Source: Planctomycetota bacterium (lineage in GTDB: Bacteria; Planctomycetota; Phycisphaerae; Phycisphaerales; SM1A02). Taken from it: a stretch of DNA of 48,193 bases. The notes below the pieces were generated by a model. The model was not told the origin of the DNA. It ran no database searches and saw nothing but the letters and a program-made list of their open reading frames with translations. Position 1 is the stretch's first letter; every line of letters begins with the position of its first letter. The position numbers and the translations under genes are program-made. This document shows positions 8,642 through 15,306 of the stretch, piece by piece. The stretch covers positions 1-48,193 of the forward strand of contig JAAELP010000048.1 in the NCBI GenBank assembly GCA_024226535.1, given 5' to 3'.

Positions 8642-8729
8642 CGAACAGACGTCGAATATTGTTCCCAAAAATATACCGAACAGCCCTTGACGGTGCCGAT
8701 GGAATGGTCATCCTATCGAACACCGAACA
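8642..8729 (+). promoter_or_regulatory. recA promoter with repeated CGAACA motifs
   Basis: A plausible sigma-70 promoter is TTGACG (8687-8692) and TCCTAT (8711-8716) with an 18-nt spacer. CGAACA occurs four times in the same orientation, at 8642, 8677, 8717 and 8724; the last two lie just after the -10 box where a repressor would block initiation. Just upstream, CCGAA/TTCGG (8621-8636) and TTCGGG/CCCGAA (8632-8645) form mutually exclusive hairpins. An SOS-type repressor site is inferred; the spacing does not match the Gram-positive or alphaproteobacterial LexA boxes. Confidence 0.45.
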
Positions 8730-8753
8730 TTGACCGTTATCGAGGGCACAGCT

Positions 8754-10055
8754 ATGGTGAGCGCAACGAAGCCGCGACCGAAGACCAGGACATCCGTTGA
8801 GGCCGCTGTCAAGCCCCCCCAGGGGGCCTCCAACGCCGCGAGAGCCGGGCGCAACAGCCAGAGCCCGGCGCCGGCAAACGGCCAGCCGCGGGCCGCGAAA
8901 CCCGCGAGCGGCAACGGAACCGCCAAGGAAGGACGATCCATGGGCAAGGCCCCAACCGCCGCCGCTCCCGAGAAGAAGACGACCACCCGGCCCGTCGAGG
9001 TCGAGGCCAAGCCATCCCCGGCGAACCCGCAGGACAAAGGCCGCCTCCAGGCGCTGGAACGCGCGCTCGGCCAGATCGAGAAGACCTACGGGTCAGGCTC
9101 GATCATGCGGCTGGATTCGTCGTCTCAGAACATCATCCCGGGCATCGGGACCGGGGCGCTCAGCCTCGATCTCGCCCTCGGCGGACGGGGTTTCCCGCGG
9201 GGACGCATCGTCGAGATCTTCGGCCCGGAGTCGTCGGGCAAGACGACGCTCGCGTTGTCCGTCATCGCCAACGCCCAGGAGACGGGGGGCGTCGCGGCGT
9301 TCATCGACGCCGAGCACGCCCTCGATCCGTCGTGGGCGAAGCGGATCGGCGTGAACCTCGACGAGCTGCTCGTCTCCCAGCCCGACACCGGCGAGCAGGC
9401 GCTCGAGATCTGTGAGCTTCTCGTGCGCTCCAACGCCGTGGACATCGTCGTGATCGACTCCGTCGCCGCCCTGATTCCGCGGGCGGAGATCGAGGGCGAG
9501 ATGGGCGATTCCCACGTCGGTCTCCAGGCGCGCCTGATGAGCCAGGCGATGCGAAAGCTCACCGGCGCGATCGCGCGCAGCGAGTGCATCGTTGTCTTCA
9601 TCAACCAGCTTCGCGAGAAGATCGGCGTCATGTTCGGCTCGCCGGAGACGACGCCGGGAGGCCGGGCCCTGAAGTTCTACTCGTCGGTCCGCGTGGACAT
9701 CCGGCGGATCGGCGCGATCAAGGATGCCGACCAGAACATCGGGAACCGCGTGCGGGCGCGCGTCGTGAAGAACAAGATCGCCCCGCCGTTCCGCGACGCC
9801 GAGTTCGACATCATGTTCGACGAGGGCATCAGCACCTCCGGCGATCTGCTCGATCTCGCGGTGGCGGACGAGATCGTCAAGAAGAGCGGTGCATGGTTCA
9901 GCCACGGCGAGATTCGGCTCGGGCAGGGGCGCGAGAACTCCAAGCAGTTCCTGCGTGACAATCCCGACCTGTTCCAGGAGATCCGACGGGCGGTGATGGC
10001 CAGTCGGGGAATGGTGCAGGAGGGGACGCCGGCGGACGAGCCGGGGCCGGCCTGA
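8754..10055 (+). CDS. recA: Recombinase RecA with long N-terminal extension
   Basis: A 433-residue protein. The conserved RecA core starts near residue 95 ([20 protein letters not shown]), with Walker A GPESSGKT at 157-164, then [20 protein letters not shown], the loop-region [14 protein letters not shown], and [17 protein letters not shown]. It binds single-stranded DNA and ATP for homologous recombination and SOS signalling. Bacterial RecA is usually about 350 residues; here about 85-90 extra Pro/Ala/Lys-rich residues precede the core. The ATG at 8754 has GAGGG 7 nt upstream. A second in-frame ATG at 8940 has an even better AAGGAAGGA 6 nt upstream and would remove 62 residues, so two isoforms are possible. 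Confidence 0.95.
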   Translation: MVSATKPRPKTRTSVEAAVKPPQGASNAARAGRNSQSPAPANGQPRAAKPASGNGTAKEGRSMGKAPTAAAPEKKTTTRPVEVEAKPSPANPQDKGRLQALERALGQIEKTYGSGSIMRLDSSSQNIIPGIGTGALSLDLALGGRGFPRGRIVEIFGPESSGKTTLALSVIANAQETGGVAAFIDAEHALDPSWAKRIGVNLDELLVSQPDTGEQALEICELLVRSNAVDIVVIDSVAALIPRAEIEGEMGDSHVGLQARLMSQAMRKLTGAIARSECIVVFINQLREKIGVMFGSPETTPGGRALKFYSSVRVDIRRIGAIKDADQNIGNRVRARVVKNKIAPPFRDAEFDIMFDEGISTSGDLLDLAVADEIVKKSGAWFSHGEIRLGQGRENSKQFLRDNPDLFQEIRRAVMASRGMVQEGTPADEPGPA

Positions 10056-10145
10056 GCCGAGGCTGGCCTGAGCCGAAAGGTTCGAGATACGACTCTCCAT
10101 CGCCCCGGACCCCTGGAGGAGAGGTCCGATGGCGAACTCCCTGGT

Positions 10146-10178
10146 CAAGGTACGGGCGTTGCGGCCGCCCGTGCCTTG
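10146..10178. terminator. Bidirectional hairpin terminator between recA and the PilZ-DnaJ gene
   Basis: A 13-bp stem, CAAGGTACGGGCG (10146-10158) and CGCCCGTGCCTTG (10166-10178), has one G-T wobble and a 7-nt loop. It lies in the gap of two convergent genes. The following T content is weak (TTCC), so efficiency is uncertain. A 42-codon reading frame with a strong GGAGGAGAGG (10129-10257) runs through the hairpin and is not called as a gene. Confidence 0.6.
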
Positions 10179-10207
10179 TTCCTTGGGTACGCTCGATGCT
10201 GGCTTCG

Positions 10208-10900
10208 CTACCCCGCCTTGCGCAAGTCGTAGTTCTTACGACGCTCCGTGTCCTTGAGGACGTCGTACGCCTCGTGGATCTGGATGAAGCGCTCCTGGGC
10301 GTTCTGTTCCTTGCTGACATCGGGGTGGAACCGTCGCGCCAGCGCACGGAAGGCATCACGAATCTCGTCGTCGGAGGCCCCCGGAGCCACTTCGAGCACG
10401 TGGTAGTAGTCCGGGAGCTCGATCGTCGCGCGGACCGCGGCGTGGCCACGGGACTTGGTCTCCTTCGTTGCCCCCGCGGTCTCGGAGCCGCCGCTGGTGG
10501 CGGTGCCCATGCCGAGGAAGCCGAAACGCGCGAGAGAGTCGAGGGCGGCGCTGATGCTCCGCTTGACGTTGAAGAACTCGATCCCCATGTGGTACTTGCG
10601 GAAGCCGGTGCGCCGGATCCACACCGCGCGACCGGTGACGGGGAGGCTCCCTTCCGGAATGCGCAGACGGATCTTGCCGCTCTGGCCAACTTCGAGCGGG
10701 GGCTTACCCGTGAACGCCACGCGCATCCCGGCCGTCGACAAATCGAGGACCGTGCCGAGGTCGCAGGTCAGCGACTCGGTCCGATGCCGTTCCGTGCGGC
10801 GGCGCGGATCACGGAAGGTTCCGTCCGGCTCAGCGGCCGGCGGTGTGTATTTGCCCTTCTTTTTCCACACATCCTGAGGATCGGCCCAACGGGTGCACAC
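10208..10900 (-). CDS. PilZ domain fused to a C-terminal J domain (DnaJ)
   Basis: A 230-residue cytoplasmic protein of two recognisable parts. Residues 33-115 look like a PilZ domain, with an arginine cluster RRRTERHR followed by DLSTAG, which matches the (D/N)xSxxG half of the c-di-GMP-binding signature. Residues 164-226 are a J domain (DYYHVLEV, HPD at 192-194, IHEAYDVLKD), which stimulates DnaK ATPase. A linker at 125-160 joins them. The pairing suggests chaperone recruitment controlled by c-di-GMP, which is inference. The start is uncertain: GTG at 10900 gives the full frame, GTG at 10870 is an alternative, and neither has a clear Shine-Dalgarno. A TGTTCC/GGGACA palindrome lies at 10938-10949 upstream. 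Confidence 0.85.
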   Translation of the reverse strand: MCTRWADPQDVWKKKGKYTPPAAEPDGTFRDPRRRTERHRTESLTCDLGTVLDLSTAGMRVAFTGKPPLEVGQSGKIRLRIPEGSLPVTGRAVWIRRTGFRKYHMGIEFFNVKRSISAALDSLARFGFLGMGTATSGGSETAGATKETKSRGHAAVRATIELPDYYHVLEVAPGASDDEIRDAFRALARRFHPDVSKEQNAQERFIQIHEAYDVLKDTERRKNYDLRKAG

Positions 10901-10990
10901 CTTGATTGGGTGAGTTGGGAAGGCGGATCGGTCGTGATGTTCCGGGACATTACCGGACGATTCTGCGAAGAACTGACCCGCGATCGTCTC

Positions 10991-11019
10991 TTTCCACCGA
11001 GTCCCCGGGGGCCTATCAT
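10991..11019 (+). promoter_or_regulatory. Probable promoter of tRNA-Leu
   Basis: TTTCCA (10991-10996) and TATCAT (11014-11019) are separated by 17 nt, and the -10 box ends 11 nt before the tRNA 5' end. Spacing is ideal and both hexamers match sigma-70 consensus moderately. Confidence 0.5.
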
Positions 11020-11030
11020 GGCCGCGTTCT

Positions 11031-11116
11031 GCGGCTGTGGCGGAATTGGCAGACGCGCTAGATTCAGGTTCTAGTGGGAGTAAAATCCCGTGGAGGTTCG
11101 ACTCCTCTCAGCCGCA
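11031..11116 (+). tRNA. tRNA-Leu (anticodon CAG)
   Basis: An 86-nt class II tRNA. The acceptor stem is GCGGCTG (11031-11037) with CAGCCGC (11109-11115) and discriminator A at 11116. The anticodon stem is CTAGA/TCTAG with loop TTCAGGT, giving anticodon CAG at 11065-11067. The D loop contains the conserved TTGG; the long variable arm GGGAG/ATCCC is typical of leucine; the T arm has GGTTCGACTCC. The 3' CCA is not encoded. Confidence 0.97.
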
Positions 11117-11178
11117 TTCGAGCCCCGGCACCGTGATATGGGTGGCCGGGGCTCTTCCTTTGCGCCAGGCGGGCTGCC

Positions 11179-12468
11179 CTGAAGAGCAAGCTCTTCCAAC
11201 GCGGGTTCCTGGCGCTCGTTGTCACGCAGTTCTTCGGGGCGGCGAACGACAACATCCTCAAGGGGGTGCTGACGTTCGCCGTCGCCGCGGCCGGCGTGTG
11301 GTCCGGCGCGCTGGGTGACGGCGGGCAGTCCTACGTCGCGTTCTGCCTGACGATCCCGTTCATCATCTTCTCCGGCTACGGCGGCCAGATCGCGGACCGC
11401 GTCAGCAAGCAGCGCATGACGGTGGTCATCAAGGCCGTCGAGATCGGCGTTGCGCTGGCGGCGCTCACCGCGTTCTGGTCCGGCAACGTCTGGATCGGCC
11501 TCGGCGCCATGATCCTGCTGGCCACGCAGAGCGCGTTCTTCGGTCCCGCGAAGTACGGCATGATCCCCGAGCTCGTCCGGGATTCGGACCTCAGCCGCGC
11601 CAACGGCATGATCAACATGTTCACCAACCTGGCGGTCATCGCCGGGACGGTGCTGGCCGGTCCGCTCTACGTTGCGTTCAACGGCGGGGGCTCGCAGACG
11701 GCCGCCGCGGACCGCTTCGAGCCGTCGCCGTGGGTTCCCGGCGCCGCGATGCTGGGCGTGGCCGTGCTCGGACTCGGCGCGTCGTTGTTCCTGCCGCGGC
11801 TCGAGGCGCAGGCGCCCCGGACGCGTTTCGACTGGAATCCCGTCGGCACCTACTGGCGGGCCGGGCGCGAGATGGCGCGCACGCCGTTGCTCCTGGTGGC
11901 GCTCGCCTGGTCGTACTTCTATCTCATCGGGATGCTCGCCCTGCTCATCCTGCCGGACTACCCGAGCGTCCTCGGCGTCGACGAGGATCAGGCCGCGCTG
12001 CTCATGGGCGTCCTCGGCGTCGCGATCGGGATCGGCAGCGTGGCCGCGGGTCTCGTCTCCGGTCACCACATCGAGCCCCGGCTCATCCCCATCGGAGCGG
12101 GGGGCATGACCGCGATGTTCCTGGCCCTCGGCCTCGCCCCCGCGCACTACGGAACGGTCGCGGTCCTGCTCTTCGGGGCCGGGGTCTTCGCCGGGTTCTA
12201 CATCGTGCCGCTCCAGGCCCTCCTCCAGCACCTCTCGCCTGCCGGGGAGCGTGGTCGGATGCTGGGCACCGCGAACGCGATGTCGTTCGTCGCCTCGACC
12301 CTCGGCGGCGTCATCTTCCTCGTCGCTTCCACCCTGAAGATGCCGGCCAACCGCGTGTTCCTGATCTGTGCGGCGCTGGCGCTGGTCGGCACCGGCATCC
12401 TCATCTGGTTCATGCGGCGAATGCTCCACGATCCGGAGATGCGCAAGGTCGCTCCGCCGCAGGAGTGA
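11179..12468 (+). CDS. MFS transporter of the lysophospholipid transporter (LplT) type
   Basis: A 429-residue, roughly 12-helix membrane protein. The N-terminus (LFQRGFLALVVTQFFGAANDNILKGVLTF) is the conserved first helix of LplT-like MFS flippases, which import lysophospholipids for re-acylation. Motifs such as GGQIADRVSKQ, SAFFGPAKYGMIPEL and GTVLAGPLY support this. The conserved first helix extends upstream of the first available GTG (11266), and the frame back to its stop at 11134 holds no ATG, GTG or TTG. The only start consistent with a full helix is CTG at 11179, preceded by AGGCGGG. A sequencing error is the alternative. It follows tRNA-Leu by 62 nt and may be read through from it. 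Confidence 0.85.
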   Translation: MKSKLFQRGFLALVVTQFFGAANDNILKGVLTFAVAAAGVWSGALGDGGQSYVAFCLTIPFIIFSGYGGQIADRVSKQRMTVVIKAVEIGVALAALTAFWSGNVWIGLGAMILLATQSAFFGPAKYGMIPELVRDSDLSRANGMINMFTNLAVIAGTVLAGPLYVAFNGGGSQTAAADRFEPSPWVPGAAMLGVAVLGLGASLFLPRLEAQAPRTRFDWNPVGTYWRAGREMARTPLLLVALAWSYFYLIGMLALLILPDYPSVLGVDEDQAALLMGVLGVAIGIGSVAAGLVSGHHIEPRLIPIGAGGMTAMFLALGLAPAHYGTVAVLLFGAGVFAGFYIVPLQALLQHLSPAGERGRMLGTANAMSFVASTLGGVIFLVASTLKMPANRVFLICAALALVGTGILIWFMRRMLHDPEMRKVAPPQE

Positions 12469-12473
12469 CGGAG

Positions 12474-12479
12474 TAGACT
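12474..12479 (+). promoter_or_regulatory. -10-like box 5 nt before a start codon (probable leaderless start)
   Basis: TAGACT ends 5 nt before the GTG at 12485, so transcription would begin at or next to the start codon. The box is part of GGAGTAGACTCC, an inverted repeat with a 2-nt centre. GGAGTAGACTC also occurs at 21486-21496. Confidence 0.4.
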
Positions 12480-12484
12480 CCTCC

Positions 12485-13648
12485 GTGAACGCGATCGACC
12501 TCGACAACAATGCCACGACGAGGCCGGCCCCGGAGGTCGTCGAGGCCGTCCAGGCCGCCCTGCGCGAGCACTGGCACAATCCGTCCAGCGTCCACCGCCC
12601 GGGCCAGGCGACGCGGCAGCAGCTCGAGCTTGCCCGCGAACGCCTTGCGAAGCTCATCGGATGTCGCGATCGCGATCTCGTGCTCACGTCCGGCGGAACG
12701 GAGGCCGCGAACCTGGCGGTGCTGGGCACGCTGGCGCACCTTCACGACCGCCCGGTCCTCGTGACCAATCGCCTCGAGCACGTGTGCGTTCGCGAGACGG
12801 CGGAGATCCTGGCCCGCCGCGGCCGCGAGGTCGTCTGGCTGCCGCTCGATACGCGGGGGCTCATCGATCTCGACGCGCTCGACGATCTGCTCCGGCAGCG
12901 TGCCGACGAGATCGCCCTCGTCTCCGTCATGTGGGCGAACAACGAGACCGGGCATCTTCAGCCGGTTCAGGAGATCGGACGGCGGTGCCGCGAGCACGGC
13001 GTGCGGTTCCACACCGATGCCGTCCAGTGCGTCGGGCGCGTACCCGTGGATGCGTCGACGCTCCCGATCGATCTGCTGTCGTTCTCCGCGCACAAGTGCC
13101 ACGGTCCCAAGGGCGTCGGCGGTCTGTACCTTCGGCGCGGCGTGCGCGTGGAGCCGCAGGCGCTCGGCGGTCCCCAGGAACAGCAGCGTCGGGCGGGTAC
13201 GGAGAACGTCCCCGGAGTCCTCGGCGCCGGTGTCGCCGCTCAACTCGCCCTGGATTGGCTGGCCGGCGACGGTCCGAAGCGGGCCGAGACGCTGCGCGAT
13301 CGTTTCGAACGGGGCGTGCTCGATGCGGTGGGCGGCTCCGTCGTCAACGGCGCCGCGGCTGGACGCGTCTGGAGCACCACGAGCATCGGCTTCCCGCGTC
13401 TGGAGGCGGAGGCGATCCTGATTCTGCTCTCGGAGCGAGGTGTCTGCGCGTCCGCCGGCGCGGCCTGCTCGTCAGGTTCGCTCGATCCATCGCCGGTGCT
13501 CCTGGCGATGGGGATCGATCCGGTCGTCGCCCACGGTTCGGTTCGGTTCAGCGTGTCGCGGGAGACCACCGACACCGAGATCGACCGAGCGCTCGAGATC
13601 GTCCCCGAGGTGATCGACCGGTTGTCGCGGAGCCTCGCCGGCGTGTGA
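12485..13648 (+). CDS. Cysteine desulfurase (NifS/IscS family)
   Basis: A 387-residue PLP enzyme that removes sulfur from cysteine as a persulfide for Fe-S clusters and other thiocofactors. It shows TSGGTEAANLA, NNETGHLQPV, HTDAVQ, the PLP-lysine motif SFSAHK (K204), RRAGTENVPG and the catalytic cysteine in ACSSGS (C328). The GTG at 12485 gives the conserved IDLDNNATT N-terminus. Upstream there is only GGAG 11 nt away and a TAGACT box 5 nt away, suggesting a leaderless message. No iscU, sufBCD or tRNA-thiolation gene adjoins it, so the sulfur acceptor cannot be deduced. It ends 12 nt from the convergent purD. Confidence 0.95.
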   Translation: MNAIDLDNNATTRPAPEVVEAVQAALREHWHNPSSVHRPGQATRQQLELARERLAKLIGCRDRDLVLTSGGTEAANLAVLGTLAHLHDRPVLVTNRLEHVCVRETAEILARRGREVVWLPLDTRGLIDLDALDDLLRQRADEIALVSVMWANNETGHLQPVQEIGRRCREHGVRFHTDAVQCVGRVPVDASTLPIDLLSFSAHKCHGPKGVGGLYLRRGVRVEPQALGGPQEQQRRAGTENVPGVLGAGVAAQLALDWLAGDGPKRAETLRDRFERGVLDAVGGSVVNGAAAGRVWSTTSIGFPRLEAEAILILLSERGVCASAGAACSSGSLDPSPVLLAMGIDPVVAHGSVRFSVSRETTDTEIDRALEIVPEVIDRLSRSLAGV

Positions 13649-13660
13649 GCGGCGCGAGCG

Positions 13661-14992
13661 TCAGGTCGTCGTACCGACGAGGACACGGTCGCCGATGTCG
13701 TGCCGGTAGAACGCGCCTGGGAACTCGATCTTCGAGCAGGCGGCATTGGCGAGATCGCGGGCCGCGCGAAGATCGTCGCCGAGGGCGGTGACGCCGAGGA
13801 CGCGTCCGCCGTTCGTGACGAGGTTCCCGTCCGCGTCACGCGTGGTGCCGGCGTGGAAGATGAGCACGTCACCGGTCGCCTCCGCCTCGTCGATGCCGGT
13901 GATCGGGCGGCCCTTCTCGTACGGTCCGGGGTAGCCTTCGGAGCACATCACCACGCAGCACGCCGCCCGCGGGTCGAAGTCGATCTCCTGATCGTCGAGC
14001 GTGCCGGACGCGGTGGCCCAGCAGATCTCCACCAGGTCGCCCTTCAGCCGCGCCATCAGCGGTTGGCACTCCGGATCGCCGAAGCGGCAGTTGAACTCGA
14101 GCACCTTCGGACCGCCCGGGGTGAGGATGAGCCCCGCGTAGAGCACGCCGCGGTACGTGATCCCTTCGCGGCGCAGCGCGTCCACGGTCGGAACGAAGAT
14201 CTCCCGTTCGACGATCTCCAGCGTCGCGCGGTCGAGGACCGGCGTCGGCGTGTACGCGCCCATGCCGCCGGTGTTGGGCCCGCGGTCGCCCTCGCCGAGC
14301 TGCTTGTGGTCCTGAGCCGGATCGAGCAGCCAGATCGTCCGTCCGTCGACGAGCGCGAGCACCGAGACCTCCTGGCCGTGCAGACGCTCCTCGATGATGA
14401 TCCGTGCGCCCGCGTCGCCGAACACGCGCTGCACCATCATGCGGTCCACGGCCTCGTGCGCCTCGTCCGGCGTCTCGCAGACGACGACGCCCTTGCCGGC
14501 GGCCAGCCCCGCGCACTTCACGACGCACGGCTCGTCGTGCGCCTCCAGGTACTGCCGCGCCGCCTCGACACGATCGAAGACGCGGTGATCGGCGGTCGGG
14601 ACCGCGGCCTGACGCATGATCTCCTTCGCGAACACCTTGTCCGCCTCGAGCTGCGCGCCGGCCTTCCCCGGTCCGAACACGAGCCGCCGGTCGGTCGCCA
14701 GCCGATCGGCGAGCCCGTCGGCGAGCGGGTTCTCCGGGCCGACGACGACGAGGTCGATGGCGGCGTTGTCGCACCACCGCTGGAAGTGGAAGTCGCCGCG
14801 GCTCGTCGTCTCCGGCGGGCAGACGTGACCGAGGTCGGCCAGGCCGGCGTTGTCCGCATTCAGCAGCCACAGGTCACCCATCCGCGGCGACTGCCGGAGC
14901 TTCCACGCCAGGGCGTGCTCGCGGCCGCCGCCACCGACGAGCAGGACGTTGCAGGACTCCGGGCACGGGGGCATGGACGTTCGTCGGGGCAT
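13661..14992 (-). CDS. purD: Phosphoribosylamine-glycine ligase
   Basis: A 443-residue ATP-grasp enzyme of de novo purine synthesis, joining glycine to phosphoribosylamine to give GAR. It begins with NVLLVGGGGREHALAWKL, the classic PurD N-terminus, then VVGPENPLADGLAD, CVVKCAGLAAGKGV, GPNTGGMGAYTPTP and LEFNCRFGDPECQPL. Length and motifs are normal. The ATG at 14992 is chosen over 14974 because a TACACT box lies 6 nt upstream (14999-15004), fitting a leaderless start; no Shine-Dalgarno is present. Other pur genes are not in the window. Confidence 0.95.
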   Translation of the reverse strand: MPRRTSMPPCPESCNVLLVGGGGREHALAWKLRQSPRMGDLWLLNADNAGLADLGHVCPPETTSRGDFHFQRWCDNAAIDLVVVGPENPLADGLADRLATDRRLVFGPGKAGAQLEADKVFAKEIMRQAAVPTADHRVFDRVEAARQYLEAHDEPCVVKCAGLAAGKGVVVCETPDEAHEAVDRMMVQRVFGDAGARIIIEERLHGQEVSVLALVDGRTIWLLDPAQDHKQLGEGDRGPNTGGMGAYTPTPVLDRATLEIVEREIFVPTVDALRREGITYRGVLYAGLILTPGGPKVLEFNCRFGDPECQPLMARLKGDLVEICWATASGTLDDQEIDFDPRAACCVVMCSEGYPGPYEKGRPITGIDEAEATGDVLIFHAGTTRDADGNLVTNGGRVLGVTALGDDLRAARDLANAACSKIEFPGAFYRHDIGDRVLVGTTT

Positions 14993-14998
14993 CGAGGC

Positions 14999-15004
14999 AG
15001 TGTA
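14999..15004 (-). promoter_or_regulatory. -10-like box 6 nt before the purD start
   Basis: On the minus strand TACACT ends 6 nt before the ATG at 14992, placing the expected transcription start at the A of the start codon. No -35 consensus is visible. Confidence 0.4.
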
Positions 15005-15101
15005 GCGGCCGGAGAAAAGGGATGCCCGGTGCACGGAACGGGGTCAAGACGCTCCACCGCCGACCCGATGCTTCCGGTAACCGGACGCCAGGAGATCCGC
15101 C

Positions 15102-15293
15102 GTGAACCTCGTACCCGAGAACCCGGTCGAAGACGACGACGCGATCCCCGACGCACCCGTGCCCCAGCAGGAACTCGAACTCGACGCCCTGCGCCAAGCC
15201 GCCGCCGGCATCCGCCTGCGCGCCGGCGACACCCCGCTCTCGCCGTCGCCTCCGCCCCCGCCTCCACCGGAGATCCCGCGGCGGGCGGCGTGA
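15102..15293 (+). CDS. Small hypothetical protein, acidic then proline-rich
   Basis: A 63-residue reading frame beginning with GTG at 15102, with GGAG 7 nt upstream (15091-15094). The first half is acidic (NLVPENPVEDDDAIPD) and the second half ends in a run of prolines ([13 protein letters not shown]). It fills the gap between the divergently starting purD and the end of uvrB. No family is recognised, and no signal peptide or membrane segment is visible. The good ribosome binding site and the amino-acid make-up favour a real gene, but it could be chance in GC-rich DNA. Confidence 0.5.
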   Translation: MNLVPENPVEDDDAIPDAPVPQQELELDALRQAAAGIRLRAGDTPLSPSPPPPPPPEIPRRAA

Positions 15294-15306
15294 GTTCCGG
15301 CGCAAC

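Noticed and set aside
8653..8664. Possible Gram-positive-type LexA box CGAATATTGTTC in the recA promoter
   Set aside because: The two half-sites are one base too close for CGAAC-N4-GTTCG and one half is imperfect, so I report only the CGAACA repeats.
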